DNA from: Rhodospirillales bacterium
GTDB taxonomy: Bacteria > Pseudomonadota > Alphaproteobacteria > Rhodospirillales > Casp-alpha2
Assembly: GCA_013203595.1 (NCBI GenBank)
Contig: JABMNT010000061.1
Location: forward strand, 1 to 33,002
Direction of reading: 5' to 3'
DNA length: 33,002 nt
Shown here: positions 9,232 to 18,508 of the stretch, piece after piece
How positions within the stretch are numbered: the first letter of the stretch is position 1
How the letters are laid out: each line of letters starts with the position of its first letter
The notes under the pieces: generated by a model
Told to the model about the DNA's origin: nothing
Databases searched by the model: none
The model's input: only the letters and a program-made list of their open reading frames with translations
Translations under genes and position numbers: made by a program

Positions 9232-9819
9232 ATGCGCTGTCGTAAAACCATTTCCCTATGCATACTCATGGCATCTCTGCTGCCCCTTGCGGGCTGTGTC
9301 AGTACCGTTATCGGTGCCGGTGCCGCCGTCGGGGTTGCAGCCTTTGAAGAACGCTCCTTAAAAGTCCATGCCGAAGACACCACCCTAGCGACCAAAATCC
9401 GCTACAATCTTGCCGAAGCCGGCAAACAGTATGTGACCAGCATCGGAATTGAGGTTTACGAAGGCCGGGTATTGATGACCGGAATTGTGGAAACCGAGGA
9501 AAACCGCGCTGAAGCTTTGAAACTGGCGTGGAAGGTCGAGGGCGTCAAAGATGTCTATAATGAATTACAGGTTACCGACTCCGGCCTTTCGGATTTGGCA
9601 AAAGACAGTTTGGTAACGACCAAGCTGAAATCCCGGATTACCTTTGATGAAAACATTTATGCCATCAATTATTCCATCGAGACCGTTGCCGGGGTCGTCT
9701 ACCTGATCGGCATGGCCCAGAACCAGGCGGAACTGGATAAGGTCATCGCCCACGCCCGTGATTTGGGTTATGTCAAACGGGTGATTTCCCATGTGCGGAT
9801 AAAAAAAGCAGCCAGTTGA
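9232..9819 (+). CDS. BON-domain outer-membrane lipoprotein
   Basis: Predicted 195-residue lipoprotein with two tandem BON (OsmY/nodulation) domains. Starting at the ATG at 9232 gives a typical signal: basic MRCRK, hydrophobic core and lipobox LAGC with Cys at residue 22; the upstream ATG at 9163 adds 23 residues with no signal character. The first BON domain is seen around IRYNLAEAGKQ to VEGVKDVYNEL, with the repeat pattern V-x-G-x-V-x-L-x-G replaced by EVYEGRVLMTGIVE. The second runs from VTTKLKSRITFD to GVVYLIGMAQNQ and VKRVISHVRI. Family members (DolP-like) support envelope integrity, but orthology to DolP is inference. Its stop overlaps the TTG start of the next gene. Confidence 0.9.
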   Translation: MRCRKTISLCILMASLLPLAGCVSTVIGAGAAVGVAAFEERSLKVHAEDTTLATKIRYNLAEAGKQYVTSIGIEVYEGRVLMTGIVETEENRAEALKLAWKVEGVKDVYNELQVTDSGLSDLAKDSLVTTKLKSRITFDENIYAINYSIETVAGVVYLIGMAQNQAELDKVIAHARDLGYVKRVISHVRIKKAAS

Positions 9820-10655
9820 GGATACCGTCGGACATACGCAAGGCCCTGCATGACATCGGGCAACTGGCAGACGACGACGTCGATCTGGCAGAAACCGCGC
9901 TGCTGCTGGCAACCATCGGCAGACCGGCGGTTCAACTTGAAAGTTATCGCCGCCATTTGGCGACGCTGTGCAGTGATGTCAGCCGCTATCTCAGCGGGTT
10001 GTCCCGGCCACCCGAGCTGACCGACTGCCATGAAGCCTTGGTGCAAATCCTGTTTCGCCGCTATGGCTATATGGGAACCGAAGAATCCTTTAATGATCAG
10101 GATGCGGCTAATTTAACCTATGTGATCGATCGGCGCTCCGGATTGCCGGTTCAATTGGGCCTGCTATACATTCATGTCGCCCGCCAGCAGGGCTGGCAGG
10201 CCGAGGGATTAAGCTTTCCGGGCCGCTTTTTATTTCGTCTGGAAGTGAACGGCGAACGTTTCATCATAGATCCCTATGACGGCGGGGCCGTGGTCAGCCC
10301 GCATGACCTGCGGGGCTTGCTGAAAACCATCTCCGGCGCCCATGCCGAACTGCTGCCTGACTATTACCAGGCGGTATCACCGCGCGCTGTTTTATTAAGA
10401 ATTCAGAACAATATCTATAACCGCCTGCTCCGCGCCGGTTACATTGAAGAAGCTGTCGATGTGATCCGGATCATGCTGTTGTTTGCCCCGAAAGCCACTG
10501 ACCTGTGGCGTGAATGCGGACTTCTGTATGCCCGACTGGATAATATCGAACAGGCGATCAAGGCGCTGGAAACCTATTTGGGTTTCGATACGGGGGGAGA
10601 CAGCCGCTATAACGCGTCCATGCTCTTGCAGGAACTTCGCCAACGCCTTAATTAG
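9816..10655 (+). CDS. SirB1-like transglutaminase-fold/TPR protein
   Basis: Conserved 279-residue cytoplasmic protein of the SirB1 family: a transglutaminase-like fold followed by TPR-type helices. Recognisable segments are [27 protein letters not shown], then [30 protein letters not shown] and [13 protein letters not shown]. The position usually held by the transglutaminase Cys is occupied by PVQLG, as in most SirB1 proteins, so enzyme activity is doubtful. The C-terminal [20 protein letters not shown] and later helices look like TPR units. The molecular function is unknown. The start is TTG in a TTGA overlap with the BON lipoprotein stop; no in-frame ATG lies close by. Confidence 0.88.
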   Translation: MRIPSDIRKALHDIGQLADDDVDLAETALLLATIGRPAVQLESYRRHLATLCSDVSRYLSGLSRPPELTDCHEALVQILFRRYGYMGTEESFNDQDAANLTYVIDRRSGLPVQLGLLYIHVARQQGWQAEGLSFPGRFLFRLEVNGERFIIDPYDGGAVVSPHDLRGLLKTISGAHAELLPDYYQAVSPRAVLLRIQNNIYNRLLRAGYIEEAVDVIRIMLLFAPKATDLWRECGLLYARLDNIEQAIKALETYLGFDTGGDSRYNASMLLQELRQRLN

Positions 10656-10690
10656 TTTCTTCACCTCTTCCACCGATAAGGACCGAACCC

Positions 10691-11629
10691 ATGGCCGGAC
10701 AAGTCGCCATTCAAATGGATCATGTTGCCAGTATTGATATTAAAGGCGACAGCAGTTTCGTCATGGGCCTGGAAGCCCAGCGCCGGGGCTACCGGCTCTG
10801 GCATTATGAGCCGCAGGACCTGAGTTATGTGGAAGGGCGGGTATTGGCTGTCGCCCAGGAAATGACCCTGCACCGCACAGCCGGCAATCATCACACGCTG
10901 GGTAGCAAGACAACCATTGATCTGGCTGATGTTGATGTTGTCCTGATGCGTCAGGACCCGCCGTTTGATATGTCCTATATTGCCGCCACCCATCTTCTGG
11001 ATTTAATCCACCCGAAAACCCTGGTGGTTAACGATCCCGCGGAAGTCCGCAATGCCCCGGAGAAACTTTTCATGCTCAGGTACCCGCAGTTGCTGGCACC
11101 AACCATGATCAGCCGCGACCCCGCCGCCATCCGGGCCTTTCGCGATACCCACAAGGACATCATCGTGAAGCCACTTTTCGGTAATGGCGGTGCCGGGGTA
11201 TTTCACATTGCACCCGGCGACGAAAACCTGAATTCGCTGCTGGAAATGTTTGCCGGCATCAATCGTGAACCGCTGATGGTACAGCGTTATCTGTCCGATG
11301 TCCGCAAAGGTGACAAGCGGATCATCCTGATTGATGGTGTTGCCGTCGGTGCCACCAACCGGGTGCCGCAGGCGGGAGAAGCCCGTTCCAACATGCATGT
11401 GGGCGGACGCGCGGAAAAAACACAATTGACCACCCGCGAACGGGAAATTTGTGAAACCATCGGGCCCGACCTGAAAGACCGGGGTATGATTTTTGTCGGC
11501 ATCGACGTCATTGGCGACTATTTGACGGAAATCAATGTGACGTCGCCGACCGGGCTGCAGGAAGTCAACGCCTTTGACGGGGTCTGCCTGGAGGCAGATA
11601 TCTGGGACGCCATTGAAAGACGGCTTTAG
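10691..11629 (+). CDS. gshB: Glutathione synthetase
   Basis: ATP-grasp ligase joining gamma-glutamylcysteine and glycine to make glutathione, the cytoplasmic thiol buffer. The 312-residue product has the bacterial GshB pattern: N-terminal [18 protein letters not shown], then [33 protein letters not shown], the ATP-binding [12 protein letters not shown] loop, the substrate-binding [10 protein letters not shown], and the C-terminal [12 protein letters not shown] with the Mg-binding Glu/Asn set. An AAGGA site precedes the ATG. It ends the rsmI-to-gshB run and overlaps the convergent histidine kinase by 4 bases (11626-11629). Confidence 0.97.
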   Translation: MAGQVAIQMDHVASIDIKGDSSFVMGLEAQRRGYRLWHYEPQDLSYVEGRVLAVAQEMTLHRTAGNHHTLGSKTTIDLADVDVVLMRQDPPFDMSYIAATHLLDLIHPKTLVVNDPAEVRNAPEKLFMLRYPQLLAPTMISRDPAAIRAFRDTHKDIIVKPLFGNGGAGVFHIAPGDENLNSLLEMFAGINREPLMVQRYLSDVRKGDKRIILIDGVAVGATNRVPQAGEARSNMHVGGRAEKTQLTTREREICETIGPDLKDRGMIFVGIDVIGDYLTEINVTSPTGLQEVNAFDGVCLEADIWDAIERRL

Positions 11630-13233
11630 ATAATCGTCCGGGTTGCCGGCAGGGTAACGGTTGCCACTATTTTTACACCCGGAATACTTTCGATGGTCAG
11701 CGTGCCGCCATGCAGCTCTGTGAACTGCTTGGCAATCGGCAGCCCCAGTCCGGTGCCGCCATGGGTTAGATCCGGGCGGTCATGGATTTGACTGAAAGGC
11801 TCGAGGGCGCGCTTGATATCCCGGCTGGCAATTCCACAACCGCTGTCAGCAACACAAATTTGCAGGGCCTTCTCTTCGGTAAGTGCGGCGTTGAGGGAAA
11901 TGGAGCCGTCGTCATCTGAATATTTAACCGCATTGTCCAGCAGGTTGAAAACAACCTGCTTCAACAAACGGGGGTCAGCCCGGACATCACCAACATCGCT
12001 GGCAATAGCAGCGCTCAGCATGATGCGTTTTTTCGCAACCGGATCCCGGACCAGGTTCTTGCAGGTTTCGATCAACTCTCTGACTTCAATCTGTTTTTCT
12101 TCCAGTTCCATTTCTCCGGCTTCAACTTTCGATACGTTCAGAATATCGGTAATCAGCGACAGCAGATGGATGCTCGCATTGTTAATGTCGGCGGCATATT
12201 CCTTATATTTCAGGTTGCTGATCTCGCCAAAAAGCTCGTCAACCAGGACCTGTGAAAACCCGACAATGGCGTTCAGCGGCGTCCGTAACTCGTGGCTCAT
12301 GTGGGCCAGAAAATCCGATTTGGCCTGGTTCGCGGTTTTGGCCGCTTGTGTGGCCGAATTCAGCTGGCGTGTGCGGGCCAAAACATGACCTTCCAGGTCG
12401 GATTTGGCCTGCTCAAGTTGCCGGGTGCGCTCCGCGACACGGCCTTCAAGTTCCTGATTCAGACGGCGTAACCGGGCCTGGGCCTTGGCACGCTGATGAA
12501 ACTGATTGTTATAGGCTTCAACCAGATCGCCCAGTTCGTTGCTTTTGTGGGCGGCCGGAACGGTAACAGTCGACTGCCGGGTCTTTATCGCCTGGGCAAC
12601 CTGTTTCAGGGGGCGGGTCAACATAAAGTGAAAAAGCACGCCGAGGATTGCTGCCAGCAGCAATGTGCGCAGTAACCCGGATATCAGGGTAAAACCCGAA
12701 CGCTCGAAAAAGCTTTCCGCAATCACCAGGGTGTCGATTTTTATATCGAGCCGACCCGTGACCAAATCAGATTCACCAAACCGCAGCTCGAGCTGATATT
12801 CCCTGGCCGGACCAAAGAAATAGGTTGCGATCTGTCTCAGCCCGTTTTGTTTTTCAGGCCGTCGTTGCACCGCCATGACTTGTTCCCGGTGGTCGACGAT
12901 GGCGGCCCTGCACACCGCCTTGTACTCAAAAAGGCCTTCGACCACATTTGCCGCCAGTTTGTGATCAAGGGCATAACTCGCCTGAACAGCCGACGGTTTG
13001 GCAACCCGCAATATCTGATTGAACGTTTCATCCATTCGCAGGCGTTCATTTGCCAAATCCGAACGAATTTGCAACAGTCCAAAAACAAGGCCCAGGGTCA
13101 GTGCGACAACCAACGCGATCGTCGCCTGCTTGAACGAAAGCGTGCGTGACAGGCGGGACAACCACGGATGTTTTTTTGCGGTGAAATAAGCCGCGTTGGT
13201 ATCAACACAGGCGGTATTTTTATCTGAATACAT
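11626..13233 (-). CDS. Membrane sensor histidine kinase (orphan)
   Basis: Two-component sensor kinase of 535 residues. Order: cytoplasmic tail; membrane segment about 37-56; periplasmic sensor of about 120 residues with no family I recognise; second membrane segment about 181-205; HAMP linker from about 206; a coiled coil containing two similar RxRQL units; HisKA dimerisation domain with phospho-acceptor His314 in SHELRTPLN; then the ATPase domain with N-box [15 protein letters not shown]1 box VADSGCGI and G2 box [13 protein letters not shown]. There is no receiver domain and no response-regulator gene in the window, so its partner is elsewhere. The start at 13233 is preceded by a hairpin and AT-rich DNA. 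The signal it senses cannot be inferred. Confidence 0.93.
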   Translation of the reverse strand: MYSDKNTACVDTNAAYFTAKKHPWLSRLSRTLSFKQATIALVVALTLGLVFGLLQIRSDLANERLRMDETFNQILRVAKPSAVQASYALDHKLAANVVEGLFEYKAVCRAAIVDHREQVMAVQRRPEKQNGLRQIATYFFGPAREYQLELRFGESDLVTGRLDIKIDTLVIAESFFERSGFTLISGLLRTLLLAAILGVLFHFMLTRPLKQVAQAIKTRQSTVTVPAAHKSNELGDLVEAYNNQFHQRAKAQARLRRLNQELEGRVAERTRQLEQAKSDLEGHVLARTRQLNSATQAAKTANQAKSDFLAHMSHELRTPLNAIVGFSQVLVDELFGEISNLKYKEYAADINNASIHLLSLITDILNVSKVEAGEMELEEKQIEVRELIETCKNLVRDPVAKKRIMLSAAIASDVGDVRADPRLLKQVVFNLLDNAVKYSDDDGSISLNAALTEEKALQICVADSGCGIASRDIKRALEPFSQIHDRPDLTHGGTGLGLPIAKQFTELHGGTLTIESIPGVKIVATVTLPATRTII

Positions 13234-13533
13234 ATCGAATTCCCAGTAATGGCGGGAAAAACAGGCGACGTTTTCCCTGCCATAAGGAAGTGTTGCTTAT
13301 TTATAAGAGTATATCAATATATTTTATCTCTTCAGGTAGTTTTTGTGTTTTTCAATGGAGGGCCAAATATTATCAAGGAGGTGGTTTCATTTATAAACCG
13401 GGCCCGGTTGTCAACAAGTTCCCGTTCACTCTCCATGTGGCGGGCCTGGCCCTTATCGCGGCAAGGACCCGGGCGGCGGCCTTCGCCGGCCATCACCATA
13501 TGATCAAAGCCGGTGGACCGGCAATCTGCAATT
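13234..13533. other. 300-base non-coding region between the histidine kinase and the lipoprotein gene
   Basis: No convincing gene is present. The half near the kinase is AT-rich (about 13285-13330), the likely promoter area for the kinase, although I cannot assign a -35/-10 pair. It holds the kinase-leader hairpin, a strong plus-strand Shine-Dalgarno match AAGGAGGTGG at 13375-13384 without an ATG, GTG or TTG at proper spacing, and a perfect 14-base palindrome AACCGGGCCCGGTT at 13396-13409. The 13430-13533 half is GC-rich, downstream of the lipoprotein stop. Confidence 0.5.
13249..13283 (-). promoter_or_regulatory. Hairpin in the leader of the histidine kinase gene
   Basis: The arms at 13249-13260 and 13271-13283 are complementary over 12 pairs with one bulged base, around a loop of about ten bases. 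On the minus strand it ends 15 bases before the kinase start codon, next to the weak ribosome-site region CTGGGA. It could be an RNA structure limiting translation or a DNA operator; the sequence does not decide which. Confidence 0.5.
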
Positions 13534-14025
13534 TCACGATGTGCGGGCAGGTGTTGGCGCGGCTTTCAGGACACTTGTGAAGCAGTCCTTGGCGCTGACG
13601 CTGCTGCCCTGGGTGGCGCGGGTTTCGAAATGCGCGACGCTGCGCTGTGTGCTATCAAGCGTTTCATACATAAACAGATCAAGCGTGCAGTTTTTCACCC
13701 GGTATTGCCAAATTTCAGCGGGCTCATCGCTGCGCTTGAACTCGGGCAGGCCAAGCAACTCCTCAACCTTCTGTGCGGACAGACCGTCAAGCACAGCCGG
13801 TTCGGGATAAACCCGGGCCGCTTTGGCTGTCTGTTTTTGCGCCGTTACAACCGGTGGCGGGGCCACGGCCTGACGCTGCGGAACGGTTTTAATATAACGC
13901 GATGTCGGTGCCGGCTTCAGTTCCTCCGGTGTCACACAACCGCTGAAGGTCAAACCGAGGACCAGCCAAAGGGCTGTCCGATGGTTGACCAGGGGCCGTT
14001 TCCTGTCTGGGCCTGAAGTATCCAT
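13534..14025 (-). CDS. Putative OmlA/SmpA-like outer-membrane lipoprotein
   Basis: Small predicted lipoprotein of 163 residues. A basic N-terminus, hydrophobic core and lipobox FSGC with Cys at residue 30 mark it as exported and lipidated. A Pro/Ala/Gln-rich linker follows. The folded C-terminal part holds LDGLSAQKVEELLGLPEF, then AEIWQYRVKNCTLDLFMYE, which resembles the small lipoprotein domain seen in OmlA/SmpA (BamE-like) families: a helix ending in LLG-x-P, then a W-Q-Y strand. The domain resemblance is from memory of the pattern and is moderate; no BAM role should be assumed. It is last in the EI24-bactofilin-lipoprotein run, 8 bases after the bactofilin stop. No clear ribosome site precedes its ATG. 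Confidence 0.72.
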   Translation of the reverse strand: MDTSGPDRKRPLVNHRTALWLVLGLTFSGCVTPEELKPAPTSRYIKTVPQRQAVAPPPVVTAQKQTAKAARVYPEPAVLDGLSAQKVEELLGLPEFKRSDEPAEIWQYRVKNCTLDLFMYETLDSTQRSVAHFETRATQGSSVSAKDCFTSVLKAAPTPARTS

Positions 14026-14033
14026 CTGCGCTG

Positions 14034-14618
14034 TCAGGCCGCCGTATCATCAGGAGAAGATGAGCTGCCATCCGCCCGGGCCGGGGTGCTGCTGTCCAGA
14101 GTCTGCATATCACCGGATATTTCGCCACCGGATTCAATGACGATGCGGCCGTAGCGAATGGTTCCGGAAATGCGACCACCGGCACGCACCACCAACCGGT
14201 CGCGGGCGATCAACTCGCCTTCAAAACGACCGGAGATATCGGCTTCCTCAACATCGGCGGTTCCCTTGAAATAACCGCTTTGACTGATTTCGATAACCCG
14301 CGCGCCGGGCAGGCTGACCTCAACGTGACCCTCGACCACCAGTTTGTCGCAGGCCGTGATCTCGCCGGACAACCGGATATCGCGTCCGACAACCAGCCGT
14401 TTGCTGTCGCCATCACCACCGATGGGGCGCTCCATACGACGCGGTGATACACCGGCAATGTCAGGAACCCGACGCGGCACTTCCGGCTGATAGCTGGCAG
14501 ACGTCGGCGGTTTCGATGCGGCATGAGATCCTTTGCGCGAAAACGGCTTCAACGGCGGCGCAGCCATATCTCCGTCATTTTCATTGGCGACGAGCTCGTC
14601 TTTTTTCTTCCCAAACAT
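14034..14618 (-). CDS. Bactofilin family cytoskeletal protein
   Basis: Bactofilins polymerise without nucleotide into filaments or membrane-bound sheets that scaffold cell-shape and envelope enzymes. I chose the ATG at 14618 (194 residues), which follows a GAGG site at good spacing and gives the N-terminus MFGKKKDE; a start at 14639 would add seven residues. The disordered, basic N-terminal third is rich in Pro, Ser and Lys. The central beta-helical domain begins near RLVVGRDIRLSGEI and continues with KLVVEGHVEVSL, QSGYFKGTADVEEADISGRFEGEL, RLVVRAGGRISGTIRYGRIVIESGGEISGDM, the regularly spaced Gly/Val pattern of DUF583/bactofilin. A short Ser-rich tail closes it. It lies between a membrane protein and a lipoprotein gene on the same strand. 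Confidence 0.9.
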   Translation of the reverse strand: MFGKKKDELVANENDGDMAAPPLKPFSRKGSHAASKPPTSASYQPEVPRRVPDIAGVSPRRMERPIGGDGDSKRLVVGRDIRLSGEITACDKLVVEGHVEVSLPGARVIEISQSGYFKGTADVEEADISGRFEGELIARDRLVVRAGGRISGTIRYGRIVIESGGEISGDMQTLDSSTPARADGSSSSPDDTAA

Positions 14619-14641
14619 AACACTTTTTCCTCTTTCCAAAA

Positions 14642-15340
14642 TTAACCTGCTGCAGGATTTACCGACATGGTGGGGTTGGAGACGCCCCGTCGCCAGCCCT
14701 CAAATAAATGGATCATCGCTGCGGTAGCGACAATGGGGGTCACCAGATTGACGAGCGGAACGGTCAGCAGAAAAGCCACCACAATGCCCAGACCCAGCAA
14801 CGGCCACCGGTTGGCCCGGCGCAGCCGGCGGGCTTCCTCCACCGGCAGTCGGCGATGGGCGACCAGCTCAAAATATTCACGGCTCAGCAAATAGCCGTTG
14901 ACCGCGTAGAAGATCAAAGGGAACAGGGGCCCCAACAGCAATAACGGCAGCATGGCAAGGTTGAGGGCGACAAAGACGCCGAGAAATTTCACCGATGCCA
15001 GCAGGCTGTCGGAAAATGCCGGGCCCTGGACCTTGGCAAGGGACGGATAATGGCGGGCTTCCACACAATCGGCAATCTGATCTAGAAACAGGCCGACCAC
15101 GGCACTGACCACGCCCGGAAATAAAAACCAGGTCAGGATTCCGGTCGCCAGTCCGCCCAGAATATCAACCGCCGTTTCCAGCCAGCCCCACTGGAACAGA
15201 GTTGTATGGGCAAGAATATAGCCGATCCCCGACCACAGCCCGATAAACACCACAAGGGCCACACCGATGCATAACCACAGGATTTGCTGGGTTGCTTTGT
15301 CTCTTAACTGAGATACACCTTTAGAAAGCGCATTTAACAT
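14642..15340 (-). CDS. EI24/CysZ-like integral membrane protein
   Basis: Inner-membrane protein of 232 residues of the EI24 (CysZ-like) family. Hydrophobic segments lie near residues 20-45, 55-85, 115-150 and 175-205; the middle ones contain PLLLLGPLFPLIFYAVNGYLLSREYFELVAHRR, where NGYLLSREYFE is the characteristic EI24 motif. CysZ of enterobacteria is a sulfate permease, but no sulfur-assimilation gene is nearby, so transport of sulfate is not supported here. It is first in the minus-strand run with bactofilin and lipoprotein. The ATG has no clear ribosome site; the 262-base upstream region is AT-rich and presumably carries its promoter. Confidence 0.85.
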   Translation of the reverse strand: MLNALSKGVSQLRDKATQQILWLCIGVALVVFIGLWSGIGYILAHTTLFQWGWLETAVDILGGLATGILTWFLFPGVVSAVVGLFLDQIADCVEARHYPSLAKVQGPAFSDSLLASVKFLGVFVALNLAMLPLLLLGPLFPLIFYAVNGYLLSREYFELVAHRRLPVEEARRLRRANRWPLLGLGIVVAFLLTVPLVNLVTPIVATAAMIHLFEGWRRGVSNPTMSVNPAAG

Positions 15341-15518
15341 TTTGAAATCATTTGTGTATAACTGATCTTCTAAACTTATACATTAAGAACCATCCCGGTG
15401 CCTATTATCGAGATAAATACTTAAAATTATGTTATTACAAGCTGCTTAACATTTCGATCTCAAGTAATTTCTGTAAGCCTTTGATTTTACTTATTTAAAA
15501 ATGCATGCATGGGAATGC

Positions 15519-15546
15519 TTGTGGCATTGTTAAGGATAGGTATACT
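15519..15546 (+). promoter_or_regulatory. Predicted sigma-70-type promoter for the PfkB kinase gene
   Basis: A -35-like TTGTGG at 15519-15524 and a -10 TATACT at 15541-15546 are separated by 16 bases. The ATG at 15603 would have a leader of about 50 bases, containing a short hairpin at 15560-15576 (CGATCC pairing with GGATCG) and an AGGAG ribosome site at 15592-15596. Confidence 0.5.
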
Positions 15547-15602
15547 GCGCGCCGCTTACCGATCCCTGACGGATCGCGCTTTCCGTTAATTAGGAGTACG
15601 AA

Positions 15603-16598
15603 ATGGTTCAGCCCCGCTTCGATGTATTGGGCATTGGAAATGCCATGGTCGATGTCATCGCCCAGACCAGTGACGCCTTCCTGGCCGAGAACAACCTGCT
15701 CAAGGGCGCCATGAGTCTGGTCGACGCCGACACCTCGCAGCGGCTCTATGACAAGTCGGGCCCGGGCATGGAATGTTCCGGCGGCTCCGCCGGCAATACG
15801 GTCAGCTGTCTGGCCTCGCTGGGAGCCAGGGCCGCCTTTGTCGGCAAGGTCTTCGATGATCAGTTGGGCCGGGTTTTTGCCCATGACATCCGCGCTCTGG
15901 GTGTTCATTTTGAAACCACGCCGGCGCTGTCCGGTCCGCCGACAGCCACCTGTCTGGTGCTGGTTACCGCGGATGCGGAACGCACCATGCAAACCTTCCT
16001 GGGTGCCTGCATCGGTCTGGGACCCGACGATATTGTAGAAGACGAGATCGCCGCCGCAGCAGTCACCTATATGGAAGGCTACCTGTGGGACCCGGAGGAC
16101 GCGAAAGCAGCCTTTCTGAAAGCCGCCGGCATCGCCCACGGGGCGGGCCGCGAGGTCTCGCTGAGCCTGTCCGATCCCTTTTGCGTGGATCGCCACCGCG
16201 ATGAATTCCGCGATCTGGTTTCCAATCACGTTGATATCCTGTTCGCCAACGAGGATGAGATCATGTCGCTCTATCAGGTCGCATCGTTCGATGAAGCCCT
16301 GCAGGCGGTACGCAACGAATGCAAGATTGCCGCCCTGACGCGCAGCGAAAAAGGCTCCGTTATCATCGCCGGTGACGATGTCCATATCGTTGATGCGGAA
16401 ACCGTTGACCGGGTGGTTGACACCACCGGTGCCGGCGATGCCTATGCGGCGGGCTTCCTGCATGGCTATACCGCCGGCCGCGATCTGGCGACGGCTGCCC
16501 GGATCGGCAGCATTTGTGCCGCCGAAGTGATTTCCCATATTGGCGCCCGCGCCCAGGTCAATCTGAAACACCTTGTCGCCGAAAAACTCGGCGCCTGA
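15603..16598 (+). CDS. PfkB-family sugar/nucleoside kinase (adenosine kinase-like)
   Basis: Ribokinase-fold kinase of 331 residues, the type annotated as adenosine kinase in Alphaproteobacteria; it would phosphorylate a nucleoside or sugar with ATP. The N-terminal strand VLGIGNAMVDVIAQ, the substrate-side SGGSAGNTVSCLASLGARAAFVGKV (PfkB signature 1), a lid segment, NEDEIMSLY, and PfkB signature 2 DTTGAGDAYAAGFLHGY with catalytic Asp279 are all present. Strong AGGAG ribosome site. It is followed by typA after 28 bases. Substrate choice between adenosine and other nucleosides or sugars cannot be fixed from motifs alone. Confidence 0.87.
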   Translation: MVQPRFDVLGIGNAMVDVIAQTSDAFLAENNLLKGAMSLVDADTSQRLYDKSGPGMECSGGSAGNTVSCLASLGARAAFVGKVFDDQLGRVFAHDIRALGVHFETTPALSGPPTATCLVLVTADAERTMQTFLGACIGLGPDDIVEDEIAAAAVTYMEGYLWDPEDAKAAFLKAAGIAHGAGREVSLSLSDPFCVDRHRDEFRDLVSNHVDILFANEDEIMSLYQVASFDEALQAVRNECKIAALTRSEKGSVIIAGDDVHIVDAETVDRVVDTTGAGDAYAAGFLHGYTAGRDLATAARIGSICAAEVISHIGARAQVNLKHLVAEKLGA

Positions 16599-16626
16599 TT
16601 CTCATATCTTTAGGACACCCCGTTAA

Positions 16627-18465
16627 ATGACAACGCAGATACGAAATATCGCCATTATCGCACACGTCGATCACGGTAAAACCACGCTGGTCGATCAGCT
16701 TTTCCGTCTCAGTGGCATGTTCAGAGACAACCAGCGCGTCGAAGAGCGGGCCATGGATTCAAACGAACTGGAGCGCGAGCGCGGGATCACCATTCTGGCA
16801 AAATGCACCAGTGTCGAATGGAAAGGCACCCACATCAATATCGTTGATACACCGGGTCACGCTGATTTCGGCGGTGAAGTGGAGCGAATATTGAGCATGG
16901 TCGACGGCGTTTTGCTGCTGGTCGATGCCTCCGAGGGCCCGATGCCGCAAACCAAGTTCGTAACCATGAAGGCGCTGGCCCTGGGACTGAAACCGATTGT
17001 CGTTGTCAATAAGGTCGACAAGCCGGAAGGCCGCCCCTACGAGGTTCAGGACGAAGTGTTCGAATTGTTCACCGCCCTGGACGCCAGCGACGCCCAGCTG
17101 GATTTCCAGACGGCTTTCGCTTCCGCCAAAAACGGCTGGGCTGGCCTCACTCCTGAAGACAGCGACAACAACATGGACGGTCTGTTTAACATGATTGTTG
17201 AACATGTACCGGCGCCGGAAGGCGATCCGAAGGCGCCGTTCTCGATGCTGGTGACAACCCTGGCTGCGGACCCTTATCTGGGTCGTATTCTGACCGGCCG
17301 GATCAAATCCGGCGTGGTTACCCCCAACATGACGGTTAAAACCCTGAGCCGTGAAGGTGAATTGATTGAAAACGGCCGGATCACCAAACTGCTGGCCTAT
17401 CGTGGGCTCGAGCGGGTTGCCATTGACCGGGCCGAAGCCGGCGACATTGTCGCCATCGCCGGCCTGCCAAAAGCCACCGTCGCCGACACCGTCTGTGTCG
17501 TTGAAGTAGACACGCCTCTGGATGCCCAGCCCGTCGATCCGCCAACCCTGGCCATGACTTTCGCGATTAATGATTCGCCCTTTGCCGGTCAGGAAGGCAA
17601 AAAAGTAACCTCGCGCATGATCCGACAACGGCTGCTGGATGAGGCGGAAACCAATGTTGCCATTAAAATCTCGGAAACCGCTGGCAACGATGCATTTGAA
17701 GTGGCTGGCCGGGGCGAACTTCAGTTGGGCGTCCTGATCGAGCAGATGCGCCGCGAAGGCTTCGAGCTGTCGATCAGCCGGCCCCGGGTGCTGCTGCGCA
17801 ACAATCCCGATACCGGCGCCCTGGAAGAGCCCATGGAGGAAGTCCAGATTGACGTGGATGACGAGTTTTCCGGGATCGTTGTTGAAGCCATGAGCCTGCG
17901 TAAGGGCAAGATGACGGATATGCGGCCGTCGGGTGGCGGCAAATCACGGTTGACTTTCCTCGCGCCAGCCCGCGGCCTGATCGGTTATCATGGCGAGTTT
18001 CTCACCGAAACCCGGGGCACCGGCATCATGGCCCGGATTTATCATTCCTATGGGCCGCATATGGGACCCATTCCCGGACGACGTAACGGGGTTTTGATTT
18101 CCAACGCGACCGGCAAGAGCAATGCCTATGGCCTGTTCGGGCTGGAAGGCCGCGGACCGCTGTTCATCGGCAATGCGGTTCAGGTCTATGAGGGCATGAT
18201 CATCGGCGAACACAGCCGCGGCAACGATCTCGAGGTCAATCCCCTGAAAGCCAAGCAGCTGACCAATATCCGCGCCTCGGGAACGGACGAATCCATTCGC
18301 CTGACCCCGGCCCGGCGGATTTCCCTGGAACAGGCCATTGCCTATATCCAGGATGATGAGCTGGTTGAGGTGACGCCGACCATGCTGCGGTTGCGCAAAC
18401 GACACCTCAACCCCCATGACCGCAAGCGCCTGTCACGGGCTGCGGAAAAGGCCGAAGCCCAGTAA
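16627..18465 (+). CDS. typA: Translational GTPase TypA/BipA
   Basis: Ribosome-associated GTPase of the EF-G/LepA class, involved in 50S assembly and in growth under stress or cold. The 612-residue product has G1 [10 protein letters not shown], the switch [15 protein letters not shown]4 [10 protein letters not shown], the second domain around [22 protein letters not shown], the EF-G-like domains with [21 protein letters not shown], and the TypA-specific C-terminal [17 protein letters not shown] and [20 protein letters not shown] segment. The length is normal. It starts 28 bases after the kinase stop, probably in the same transcript. Confidence 0.97.
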   Translation: MTTQIRNIAIIAHVDHGKTTLVDQLFRLSGMFRDNQRVEERAMDSNELERERGITILAKCTSVEWKGTHINIVDTPGHADFGGEVERILSMVDGVLLLVDASEGPMPQTKFVTMKALALGLKPIVVVNKVDKPEGRPYEVQDEVFELFTALDASDAQLDFQTAFASAKNGWAGLTPEDSDNNMDGLFNMIVEHVPAPEGDPKAPFSMLVTTLAADPYLGRILTGRIKSGVVTPNMTVKTLSREGELIENGRITKLLAYRGLERVAIDRAEAGDIVAIAGLPKATVADTVCVVEVDTPLDAQPVDPPTLAMTFAINDSPFAGQEGKKVTSRMIRQRLLDEAETNVAIKISETAGNDAFEVAGRGELQLGVLIEQMRREGFELSISRPRVLLRNNPDTGALEEPMEEVQIDVDDEFSGIVVEAMSLRKGKMTDMRPSGGGKSRLTFLAPARGLIGYHGEFLTETRGTGIMARIYHSYGPHMGPIPGRRNGVLISNATGKSNAYGLFGLEGRGPLFIGNAVQVYEGMIIGEHSRGNDLEVNPLKAKQLTNIRASGTDESIRLTPARRISLEQAIAYIQDDELVEVTPTMLRLRKRHLNPHDRKRLSRAAEKAEAQ

Positions 18466-18508
18466 AAGGCGGCTTGAGCAAGGCCGGTACGGTCGTTAGG
18501 CTCTGGCC

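Noticed and set aside
13513-14016. Plus-strand frame of 167 codons opposite the OmlA-like lipoprotein
   Set aside because: The minus-strand gene has a lipobox and conserved domain; this frame has none.
15495-16571. Minus-strand frame of 358 codons opposite the PfkB kinase
   Set aside because: It mirrors the kinase gene codon by codon, and I see no ribosome site or family motif.
16759-17628. Minus-strand frame of 289 codons opposite typA
   Set aside because: It is antisense to a highly conserved gene and shows no protein-family pattern.
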